25,743 bases of DNA, taken from Erysipelotrichaceae bacterium. Lineage in GTDB: Bacteria > Bacillota_I > Bacilli_A > Erysipelotrichales > Erysipelotrichaceae. This document shows positions 1 to 6,660 of the stretch, one piece after another. The notes under the pieces are model-generated. The model made no database searches. It saw nothing but the letters and a program-made list of their open reading frames with translations, and had not been told where the DNA came from. The translations under genes and the position numbers were made by a program. Position 1 is the stretch's first letter, and each line of letters starts with the position of its first letter. The stretch is taken from NCBI GenBank assembly GCA_019415435.1, contig DXZE01000028.1, forward strand, positions 1 to 25,743, read 5' to 3'.

Positions 1-560
1 TTCTTATGAATCTCTTTCAGTACATTCTGAAGCTGTTCCCTTGTGACTGCGTCCACCGCACCAAAGGGCTCACCCATAAGCAGGATATCCGGAGAGGCTG
101 CAAGTGCTCTGGCGATACCGACCCTCTGCTGCTGTCCGCCGGAAAGTTCTGAGGGATAGCGTTCCTTCATTGATGGATCCAGTCCGATGATCTGCATCCA
201 TTTGTCCACTGCTTTTGCTGTCCTTTCCTTATCCTTCTTATTCAAGAGACTTGGAACATAGGAGATATTCTGCTCCACGGTCATATTCGGAAAAAGCACA
301 CTGCCCTGAATCGCATATCCGATCCCGCGGCGGAGCGCGATCATGTCCTTGTTACGGATATTGTCTCCGTTGATCAGGATATCTCCGCTGGTCGGCGGAA
401 TCAGACCGTTGATCATTTTCAGCGCCGTTGTTTTGCCGCATCCGGAAGAACCGATGATGGTGACAAATTCGCCTTTTTCGATTTTCAGATTTAAATCCGG
501 GACAATGACCGTATCCCCATACGATTTCCGGATATGCCGAAACTCAATTGCTGTATTCAT
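1..560 (-). CDS. Opu/Egt-type ABC transporter ATPase, partial (C-terminus beyond window)
   Basis: ATP-hydrolysing subunit of a quaternary-amine-type importer (OpuCA/EgtV class), acting on the inner face of the membrane with the permease-binding protein encoded just upstream. About 186 codons are visible. The start is the ATG at 560-558, 3 bp after the stop of the upstream gene, so translational coupling is likely. Visible motifs are Walker A GSSGCGKTT, a Q-loop region (GYAIQGSVLFP), the signature LSGGQQQRVGIARAL, and the Walker B/D-loop stretch LLMGEPFGAVD. The family normally reads LLMDEPFGAVD; here the codon at 74-72 is GGT (Gly) instead of Asp. The catalytic Glu is kept. The C-terminal part (H-loop, possible CBS domains) lies outside the window, so it cannot be told whether the gene is intact. 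Family assignment is firm; substrate is not. Confidence 0.9.
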   Translation of the reverse strand, partial: MNTAIEFRHIRKSYGDTVIVPDLNLKIEKGEFVTIIGSSGCGKTTALKMINGLIPPTSGDILINGDNIRNKDMIALRRGIGYAIQGSVLFPNMTVEQNISYVPSLLNKKDKERTAKAVDKWMQIIGLDPSMKERYPSELSGGQQQRVGIARALAASPDILLMGEPFGAVDAVTREQLQNVLKEIHK

Positions 561-563
561 CTC

Positions 564-2102
564 TTATTTCACCAGTCCCTTCTCCATCAGAAATGCTTCT
601 GCAACGTCCGCAGGCTCTTTCTTTTCCGTTTCCACTTCATAATTCATTTCCTGCATATCGGCTTCCGTCAGGATTCTGTCAAATTTCTGAAGTGCTGTTT
701 GAAGCTCCGGATACTTATCAAGAATCTCCTGACGAACGACGATCCCGCACTGATAGGACGGATACATCTGTTTGTCATCTTCAAGCACGGTGACATCCGC
801 TTGAGAGAGCTGTCCGTCTGTCGTATTCACCGGCATGATATCAATCTTTCCGCTGTTAATTGCCTGATATTTCAGTCCCATGTCCATGTCGCTGGTCGAT
901 TTAAAACTGAGCCCGTAGGTGCTGCAGAGCTTGTCATAACCATCCTGCCGTTCAAAGAAATCGTACTCCGCGCCAAAGACCAGTTTTCCATTAACTTTCT
1001 GCAGGTCAGAATACGTTTTCAGTCCATACTTGTCCGCAATCTCCTTCCGGACAGCTATCCCGTAAGTATCATTGAAGCCCAGCATCACATCCCAGGTGAG
1101 TCCCAGCTTGTCCTGATACTCTTTCTGCAGCTCTTCAAACTGATCCTCCGAATACAGGCTGTCTCGTTTTAAAACCATGTTCCAGCCGGTTCCGGTGTAT
1201 TCCGGATAAAGATCAAATTCCCCGCTCTCCATAGCCGGTTCAATGTTGGATGTACCACCGCCGACACCCTGTGTCAGGTCAACGGTCAGATCTGTATCCT
1301 GTTCAATTACCGTTTTCAGCATCTCCCCGAGAATATACTGCTCGGTCATCGGCTTCGTAGCCAGATGAATCACTTTATTGCTCCGGCGGGGAATCGCAAT
1401 GCCGGCAATCAGGCAGACAATCAGAGCCACAGCTGTCACAGCCATGATCCGATTCTGTTTCTGTGCTTTTTTTCCATGCAGTTTCATCCGTTTTTCCACA
1501 AAACCCAGCAGGAAATCCACCACAAGGGCAAGAATAGCAATCAGAAGGCTGCCCGCAATCGTCATCGCCGCATTATTCGTTGTAATGCCACGGTAGATCG
1601 CAACGCCAAGCCCGCCGGCGCCTATGAAGGACGCAATACCGGCAAGGGCGATTGTCATCGTGACCATGTTCCGGATGCCGGAGAGGATCACCGGCATAGC
1701 AAGAGGAAGCTGCACGCGAAACAGAATCTGCTTTTTTGTACTGCCCATACCCTTCGCCGCTTCCAGAATGGCAGGATCCACGTTGGTCATGCCTGTATAA
1801 GTATTCCGCACCATCGGGAGCAATGCATAGATGGTCAGTGCGATCACCGCCGTCGCATTGCCAATTCCGGAAAAAGGGATCAGAAAGCCCAGCATGGAAA
1901 TCGAAGGTATGGTATAGAGAAAATTAATAACACCTAGTGTCGGCTTCGCGCTCTTCTGATATTCACTGATCAGGATGCCGACAAGTCCGCCGAACACAAT
2001 GGCGATCAGAATTGCCGTGATCGAAATCTCGATATGTTCAAGAAGCAGTTTTCCAAAAAAGTCCCATTTGGTGGTAAGCAAGACCCATACATCCTTCAGC
2101 AT
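564..2102 (-). CDS. Fused permease/substrate-binding protein of an Opu/Egt-type ABC importer
   Basis: 512-aa fusion of a transmembrane domain and an extracytoplasmic binding domain. Residues 1-205 form a BPD-type permease with several hydrophobic segments and the ATPase-contact EAA loop (EAAKGMGSTKKQILFRV, about 114-130). A further hydrophobic anchor lies at about 219-237. Residues 243-512 form an OpuAC-type binding domain (DLYPEYTGTGW, FNDTYGI, GAEYDFFERQDGY). This architecture is known for OpuC/BilE-like osmolyte importers and for the ergothioneine importer EgtU. Sequence alone does not choose between glycine betaine/choline/carnitine and ergothioneine. The ATG at 2102 follows the upstream stop by 1 bp, and the ATPase gene starts 3 bp after this gene ends, so the three genes form a tight operon. 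Confidence 0.92.
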   Translation of the reverse strand: MLKDVWVLLTTKWDFFGKLLLEHIEISITAILIAIVFGGLVGILISEYQKSAKPTLGVINFLYTIPSISMLGFLIPFSGIGNATAVIALTIYALLPMVRNTYTGMTNVDPAILEAAKGMGSTKKQILFRVQLPLAMPVILSGIRNMVTMTIALAGIASFIGAGGLGVAIYRGITTNNAAMTIAGSLLIAILALVVDFLLGFVEKRMKLHGKKAQKQNRIMAVTAVALIVCLIAGIAIPRRSNKVIHLATKPMTEQYILGEMLKTVIEQDTDLTVDLTQGVGGGTSNIEPAMESGEFDLYPEYTGTGWNMVLKRDSLYSEDQFEELQKEYQDKLGLTWDVMLGFNDTYGIAVRKEIADKYGLKTYSDLQKVNGKLVFGAEYDFFERQDGYDKLCSTYGLSFKSTSDMDMGLKYQAINSGKIDIMPVNTTDGQLSQADVTVLEDDKQMYPSYQCGIVVRQEILDKYPELQTALQKFDRILTEADMQEMNYEVETEKKEPADVAEAFLMEKGLVK

Positions 2103-2103
2103 C

Positions 2104-2769
2104 TTATGCTCCTCTCCTTACAATTGCCTGAACCGGGCAGTTCTCAAAACAGAGTCCACAGTGCAGGCAGTGCTCCTGATGGATCAGGAATGGTGTCCCC
2201 TTCGCAATACACTGCTGCGGGCAGCCGCGCATGCACTTTCCGCATCCGATGCAGACATCGGTAATCAGGAAACCTTTTTCACGAGGCGAATGACAAATTT
2301 GTGACTCTTTTCCCGTATTCTGTGTTGCTTCTCTCGAAGCCTTAGCACTGCCAAACACGAAGCTTTTTCTATAAATCGGGCTTTTCCCGAGATCAAAGAA
2401 TTCCAGTTCACCGCTGCTGATGCAGAACGGTTCCAGAATATAGCGGCTCTCGCCCGGATAAACGCCATTCATCGCTGGATTCTCTTCAAAAATCCGGTCA
2501 ATCCAGAACTTCTGATCCGGCAACGTTTCTGCCTTCCCAGACAGTCGTACCATCTGGAACTCTTTATTCAGTCCGGTAACGGCTACGTCCGGATGTTCTA
2601 TGAGCTGACGGTAAAAATCCTTTCCACGACCAGTGCAGAAATACAGCTTATCCTGCTCCACGATCATCACGTCGATGATCCGGACCTCCGGCTTTCCCTC
2701 GTCATTCACTGTGGCAAAAGCCACATCCTTAATCTCCCTAAGGATATCCAGACAGTTTTGTGCATTCAT
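2104..2769 (-). CDS. Pyridoxamine 5'-phosphate oxidase-like split-barrel protein with 2x[4Fe-4S] ferredoxin tail
   Basis: 221 aa. Residues 1 to about 130 resemble the small flavin-binding split-barrel family (PNPOx-like: AFATVNDEGKPEVRIIDVMI, then LYFCTGRGKDFYRQL). The last 50 residues carry two classical C-x2-C-x2-C-x3-CP clusters (CIGCGKCMRGCP and CLHCGLCFENCP). The combination suggests a flavin/iron-sulfur electron-transfer protein, but its substrate is unknown; a PLP biosynthesis role is unlikely. The start ATG at 2769 has a strong ribosome binding site (GGGAGG, about 10 nt upstream) and a near-consensus promoter. It is the first gene of the transporter operon, and its stop is 1 bp from the next ATG. 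A cytoplasmic redox enzyme co-translated with a solute importer is unusual and may hint at reductive processing of the imported compound (inference). Confidence 0.85.
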   Translation of the reverse strand: MNAQNCLDILREIKDVAFATVNDEGKPEVRIIDVMIVEQDKLYFCTGRGKDFYRQLIEHPDVAVTGLNKEFQMVRLSGKAETLPDQKFWIDRIFEENPAMNGVYPGESRYILEPFCISSGELEFFDLGKSPIYRKSFVFGSAKASREATQNTGKESQICHSPREKGFLITDVCIGCGKCMRGCPQQCIAKGTPFLIHQEHCLHCGLCFENCPVQAIVRRGA

Positions 2770-2813
2770 ATAGTTTCAATCCTCCCGGAACTACAACGCC
2801 CCTTTCTTGTTGT

Positions 2814-2842
2814 AATATATTTTATTTCATCAGTTCTGTCAA
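2814..2842 (-). promoter_or_regulatory. Sigma-A promoter of the flavoprotein-transporter operon
   Basis: On the minus strand, -35 TTGACA (2842-2837), a 17-nt spacer and -10 TATATT (2819-2814). The predicted start is about 40 nt before the ATG at 2769, with GGGAGG in between. It is one of the closest consensus matches in the window. Confidence 0.8.
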
Positions 2843-2948
2843 TAACTTTCCGGGATTATCCAAGCGCTTCGTTTGTATTAACAGCGAATATTTACATGCT
2901 TACTTCTTGACTATTAGATTTCTGGTTGATCATATATACCCTTGCTGA

Positions 2949-3203
2949 AATTCCTTTTTCCAGAAAAATCTGTATCCAAGCGGCAAGCCTCATACGAATA
3001 CGCTGGACTTTGCATATCACCTTCTGGAATACGATCGTGATTTCCCGATTTTGATTAAAAAAAATGGGAAGAATGATTACTCTCTGCATTTCAGCAATGA
3101 ACTAATGTTTGACTTTCTGGATAATTGGATTCAAAAGAAAGCTGATTTAGAAGGCAGAATCAGCAAAGAAGATTACATAGAGTGGACGATCAATTTCAGA
3201 TAA
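2949..3203 (+). pseudogene. C-terminal fragment of an unrecognised protein (decayed)
   Basis: An 84-codon open frame ending in TAA (3201-3203) has protein-like composition, for example FAYHLLEYDRDFPILIKK, LHFSNELMFDFLDNWIQKK and RISKEDYIEWTINF. It has no plausible start codon or ribosome binding site near its 5' end, where a TGA (2946-2948) closes the frame. It looks like the tail of a formerly longer gene whose 5' part is lost. I do not recognise the family. The open frame on the opposite strand here has much less protein-like content. Confidence 0.4.
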
Positions 3204-3337
3204 TTACATACCTGCCAACATTTATCATTCATATATTTTCCGACTCCGGGTTCTGTTCAAACCGCGGAGAATACCCCGAATTACCCACACAGAATAGTGC
3301 TTTTCGAGGAAATGGTATCAGACAAATTCCCGGATAC

Positions 3338-3368
3338 TGAAAAAGTCGTCTCATGGACGGCTTTTTTC
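3338..3368. terminator. Bidirectional intrinsic terminator
   Basis: Inverted repeat with arms AAAAAGTCGTC (from about 3340) and GACGGCTTTTTT (to about 3367) around a TCATG loop, with one G-T pair. A T run follows the stem on both strands. It separates the decayed fragment on the plus strand from the ogt remnant on the minus strand. Confidence 0.65.
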
Positions 3369-3394
3369 ATGAATTTATATGTTTTCATTGGGGT

Positions 3395-3667
3395 TCAGGC
3401 ATCAAAACATGCTGTTTTCCGATGATTTTCTCCTACTTCCAATACACATCCAAGCCTTGCTGAACTATTCCAGCTCGATGGTTCCGGGAGATCCAGCCAG
3501 TCCACTGCCATTTTGAACACAGGCAGATCATCCTTTTCTTCCCATTGTGAACCAATGGCGCCGCCAAAGTATTTCTGTCCTTCAAACCAGGCACCAGCCA
3601 GATTCCTGCCATCACTGGCAAGCGTAACAATACCAAGTGGTGATACATAATCCGTTGAATAATACAC
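3395..3667 (-). pseudogene. Truncated methylated-DNA--protein-cysteine methyltransferase (5' part only)
   Basis: The first 60 or so residues match the N-terminal domain of Ogt-type DNA repair methyltransferases (YYSTDYVSPLGIVTLASDG, then EGQKYFGG, then DDLPVFKMAVDWLD). Ogt normally has about 160-175 residues. Here the match stops near 3490, and the frame continues with about 30 unrelated residues to a stop at 3395. The DNA-binding helix and the active-site PCHR motif are absent, so the product cannot demethylate DNA. The start is GTG (3667-3665) with a good ribosome binding site (AAGGAG), so the 5' end is still intact. The stretch just after the break (3465-3490) resembles a guaA 3' end read in another frame. 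Confidence 0.8.
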
Positions 3668-3696
3668 AGTATCTCCTTCTGCCTTCAGGCACCCAG

Positions 3697-3740
3697 GAGA
3701 AAAGCGGACAGCATATCCAGATGCCGTCCGACTTTTCTTT
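3697..3740 (-). terminator. purB intrinsic terminator
   Basis: On the minus strand, a long imperfect hairpin follows the purB stop: left arm about 3736-3722 (AAAAGTCGGACGGCA), right arm 3712-3700 (TGCTGTCCGCTTTT), ending in CTTTTCTCC. It lies between purB and the truncated ogt, whose own ribosome binding site follows. Confidence 0.65.
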
Positions 3741-3753
3741 TCTCATAATTTAC

Positions 3754-5196
3754 TCAGACATTGATCTCGGCCACTTCGCCAAGCAGATCTCTGTTCGCAT
3801 CCAGCACCGGCTGAATCACTGTATCCAGATACTTCTCCACCTGGTGCGGCGCACAGCCGACATACAGCTTCGGATCCAGCTTTGACTGCAGTTCTTCCAG
3901 CGTGACATGGAACATCGGATCATTGGCAATCAGTTCCAGCAGATTGTTGTCCAGACCGTCTTCCTTGACACGGCGGCCTGCCTGCATGGACAGCTCACGA
4001 ATGCGCTCATGGAGCTCCTGACGATTGCCGCCATACTTCTCCACCTCATCCATCATGATATTCTCGGTTGCCATAAATGGCAGCTCATCTTTCAGATGAC
4101 GCTCAATCATCTTCGGATACACCTTCATGCCATCGGTCACATTCAGGCAGAGATCCAGCACACCATCGATAGCAAGGAAACCTTCCGGAATGGACAGACG
4201 CTTGTTGGCAGAATCATCCAGTGTACGCTCAAACCACTGCACACCGCTTGTAATGGCAGGATTCAAAGCATCCACCATGACATAGCGGGACAAAGAGCAG
4301 ATCCGCTCAGAACGCATCGGATTGCGCTTGTAAGCCATGGCAGAAGAACCAATCTGTGTCTTTTCAAACGGCTCCTCCACTTCCTTCATATGCTGCAGAA
4401 GACGGATATCCGTTGCCATCTTCATGGCCGAGGCCGCAATGCCAGCCAGCACATTGGCAACCTGCGTGTCTACTTTGCGGGAATAGGTCTGACCACTGAC
4501 CGGAACGCACGCCTCAAAGCCCATCTTCTTTGCAATCATCGGATCCAGAGCATCCACCTTTTCAAGATCTCCCTGGAACAGTTCCAGGAAAGATGCCTGG
4601 GTGCCAGTTGTTCCCTTGGAGCCAAGCAGCTTGAGATTCTTCAGTTCATGCTCAACTTCTTCCAGATCCAGCATGAATTCATTGATCCAAAGTGTCGCCC
4701 GCTTGCCAACTGTTGTCGGCTGAGCCGGCTGATAATGCGTAAAAGCAAGGGTCGGCTGGTCTTTCTGCTCACGGGCAAACTTTGCCAGCGCTGCAATCAC
4801 ATTGATCAGCTTCCTGCGTACCAGTGTCAGTGCTTCCTTCATCAGAATAATATCGGTATTGTCGCCGACATAGCAGCTTGTGGCACCAAGATGAATGATG
4901 CCCTTTGCCTTAGGGCACTGTACGCCATAGGCATACACATGACTCATTACATCATGGCGGACAACCTTCTCTCTTGCCCTTGCCACATCATAGTTGATGT
5001 CATCCTGATGTGACTTCATCTCTGCGATCATGTCATCCGTGATGCGGTCAATTCCAAGTTCCTTCTCCGTCTGGGCAAGTGCAATCCAGAGTCTTCTCCA
5101 TGTACGGAATTTGTGGTCCTCAGAGAAGATGAACTGCATTTCCTTGCTTGCATAGCGCTCTGAGAGCGGACTGATATAGCGGTCTGTATTTGTCAT
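3754..5196 (-). CDS. purB: Adenylosuccinate lyase
   Basis: Cleaves SAICAR to AICAR and adenylosuccinate to AMP, releasing fumarate, in de novo purine synthesis; cytoplasmic homotetramer. 480 aa from the chosen start, the length of the longer lyase subfamily. The family signature loop is clear (GSSAMAYKRNPMRSERI), as are HLGATSCYVGDNTD (conserved region 1) and LAFTHYQPAQPTT (conserved region 2, catalytic His). The ATG at 5196 is chosen because AGGAGGG lies 5-6 nt upstream. An in-frame ATG at 5211 would add five residues (MQEGY) and would overlap that site. Upstream is an extended -10 promoter, and a terminator follows, so purB is probably transcribed largely on its own. Confidence 0.96.
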   Translation of the reverse strand: MTNTDRYISPLSERYASKEMQFIFSEDHKFRTWRRLWIALAQTEKELGIDRITDDMIAEMKSHQDDINYDVARAREKVVRHDVMSHVYAYGVQCPKAKGIIHLGATSCYVGDNTDIILMKEALTLVRRKLINVIAALAKFAREQKDQPTLAFTHYQPAQPTTVGKRATLWINEFMLDLEEVEHELKNLKLLGSKGTTGTQASFLELFQGDLEKVDALDPMIAKKMGFEACVPVSGQTYSRKVDTQVANVLAGIAASAMKMATDIRLLQHMKEVEEPFEKTQIGSSAMAYKRNPMRSERICSLSRYVMVDALNPAITSGVQWFERTLDDSANKRLSIPEGFLAIDGVLDLCLNVTDGMKVYPKMIERHLKDELPFMATENIMMDEVEKYGGNRQELHERIRELSMQAGRRVKEDGLDNNLLELIANDPMFHVTLEELQSKLDPKLYVGCAPHQVEKYLDTVIQPVLDANRDLLGEVAEINV

Positions 5197-5255
5197 GTAT
5201 CCCTCCTGCATGAAATCGCTGTGATACTGCCTGATGTATTACTAAAACCGAGGCA

Positions 5256-5264
5256 AGTATAGCA
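5256..5264 (-). promoter_or_regulatory. Extended -10 promoter for purB
   Basis: On the minus strand, TGCTATACT (5264-5256) is a TGn-extended -10 element about 60 nt before the purB ATG. No convincing -35 hexamer is visible. It lies just beyond the stop of the arginase-like gene. Confidence 0.5.
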
Positions 5265-5276
5265 TAAAGAAAGAAC

Positions 5277-6041
5277 TTAGAGATATGACGACAGGAAATG
5301 ATAGAGGATCTCATCTGTATGTTCATCGATTTTCAGATCCTCTGCAAGTTCTCCTGCCGGCTCCTGCAGAGAACATTCACCGCAGATATCAACGCCAATG
5401 ACACGATGATGATGGAATGTTTCTTTTACAATCCGGCCAAGCATCGCAAGATTCATGCTGCCCTGGTCCCAGTTGGTTCTTGCACAGGAGCGGTCCAGCA
5501 CATCTTTATCAATCGAGATATACGCAGGAAGATCATTCCGGATCAAGCCAAAAGCCTGTCCGGCCTCCTCGCTCTCCAGTTTCTGCATACTGATGCACAG
5601 TACTTTCTTTTTCATTTCCTCTGGCAGATGTGTAATCTGAGCGGAAGACGGTCCAATCAGCACAAGCTGCTTTAACATAGATCTTCGCCGCAGCATCTCC
5701 CCTGCCCAGCTGCCGCAGCTGACAAGATCATGAATCGTCGGCCGCTGCATATCTGTATGATGATCAAACAAAAACAGTACATACGGCGTTTTGATCCGTT
5801 CTGTAATAATACCCGTTACATAGTGGTAATTCCCATTGTCCAGGAAATGAATGCCATGAATTCCATAAGGGCGGATTCTTTCACGGATCTTTTCAGCAGC
5901 CTGCGGTGTCACATAGAGATCCGTCCCCTGAATATCACTGCAGTCAATGCGGTGAAGACGAAGAACCTTCTTCTCAATATCATCTGGATACACATGCGAA
6001 AAATCCAGAATATAGTTTTCTCTTTTCTCTGTTTTCTGCAT
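5277..6041 (-). CDS. Arginase/agmatinase-fold protein, substrate unknown
   Basis: 254 aa from the chosen start. The manganese-binding signature of the ureohydrolase superfamily is recognisable but divergent: NGNYHY where arginases have GGxH, FDHHTD for DAHxD, SIDKDVLD for SxDxDxxDP, and a late GVDICGE acidic position. The first Asp/His ligands are kept, so metal binding is likely. The protein is shorter than true arginases (about 300 aa) and probably belongs to a divergent subgroup annotated only as 'arginase family protein'. The start is uncertain. ATG 6041 (MQKTEKRENYILDF) matches where the family homology begins, whereas a TTG at 6083 would add 14 residues; neither has a good ribosome binding site. 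It ends about 80 bp upstream of purB. Confidence 0.75.
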   Translation of the reverse strand: MQKTEKRENYILDFSHVYPDDIEKKVLRLHRIDCSDIQGTDLYVTPQAAEKIRERIRPYGIHGIHFLDNGNYHYVTGIITERIKTPYVLFLFDHHTDMQRPTIHDLVSCGSWAGEMLRRRSMLKQLVLIGPSSAQITHLPEEMKKKVLCISMQKLESEEAGQAFGLIRNDLPAYISIDKDVLDRSCARTNWDQGSMNLAMLGRIVKETFHHHRVIGVDICGECSLQEPAGELAEDLKIDEHTDEILYHFLSSYL

Positions 6042-6272
6042 ACGGTTAGAGGATACCGCAGTCTGCAGGATCTGCCAGTGCAAACACTATTTGAGAATGC
6101 GGGCAGTTCTGGCCGGAAAAAGCCACCAGCCTGTTTTTCTCCATCTGTTCTCTCCACCTTATTCACGAAGCATCTTTCCAACATGGGAATGTCTGCCCTT
6201 TGTGCCATTCACTAGATCAAAAGCGGACAACTGCGATCATTCGCATCATTATCCTTCTTTCAAATCATCCTT

Positions 6273-6614
6273 TCAGCGCTGTACGACGCAGAACGGATTT
6301 CCATCCGGATCATTCAGCACCACATAGTCTGCGCCATCCTCATAGTTCCATTTCTTTCTCGTCGCTCCAAGAGAAAGCAGACGTTCCACTTCTTCCTTCT
6401 GATGATCGGTAAACAGATCCATATGATGTCTCTGTGCCTTATCCGACGTAATCAGTTTCAAAGACAGCTGAATGCCATTGCCAGACTTAGGTATCAGAAC
6501 TGCCCAATCAACTTCGGCTGGATATTTCAGGTGATAATCCAAAGCCGCAGACCAGAAAGCCACTGCCCGATTGATATCTTTGACACCCCATACAATTGAT
6601 CCGATTTCAAGCAT
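6273..6614 (-). CDS. VOC-family (glyoxalase/bleomycin-resistance-like) protein
   Basis: 113 aa, a single vicinal-oxygen-chelate unit pair: N-terminal GSIVWGVKDINRAVAFWSAA and C-terminal DYVVLNDPDGNPFCVVQ, typical of the glyoxalase-like group. Possible metal positions are in the first strand and at the DxxGN strand, but no specific reaction can be assigned. The start ATG at 6614 has a perfect AGGAGG 5-10 nt upstream. It lies about 230 bp upstream of the arginase-like gene on the same strand. The intervening 6042-6272 holds no gene that I can support. Confidence 0.82.
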   Translation of the reverse strand: MLEIGSIVWGVKDINRAVAFWSAALDYHLKYPAEVDWAVLIPKSGNGIQLSLKLITSDKAQRHHMDLFTDHQKEEVERLLSLGATRKKWNYEDGADYVVLNDPDGNPFCVVQR

Positions 6615-6660
6615 GCATGCCTCCTGCAGATTTCAATTACCTTGCGAAACAGAAGAATCA

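Noticed and set aside
1365..1937. Plus-strand frame of 190 codons opposite the fused permease gene
   Set aside because: Antisense to a well-supported membrane transporter gene; low-complexity His/Asn/Arg-rich composition.
2104..2769. Annotating the flavin-barrel/ferredoxin gene as pdxH
   Set aside because: Only the fold resembles PNP oxidase. The ferredoxin tail and lack of convincing PLP-site residues point to another, unknown role.
2892..3089. Minus-strand 65-codon frame
   Set aside because: The plus-strand frame over the same bases is more protein-like, and this one has no ribosome binding site or recognisable feature.
3907..5013. Long plus-strand open frame (368 codons) opposite purB
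   Set aside because: It is the antisense shadow of a clearly functional adenylosuccinate lyase gene, its translation is His/Cys/Ile-rich with no family features, and it has no ribosome binding site.
5909..6208. 99-codon minus-strand frame starting upstream of the arginase-like gene
   Set aside because: It overlaps the arginase-like gene in another frame over most of its length and shows no family features or ribosome binding site.
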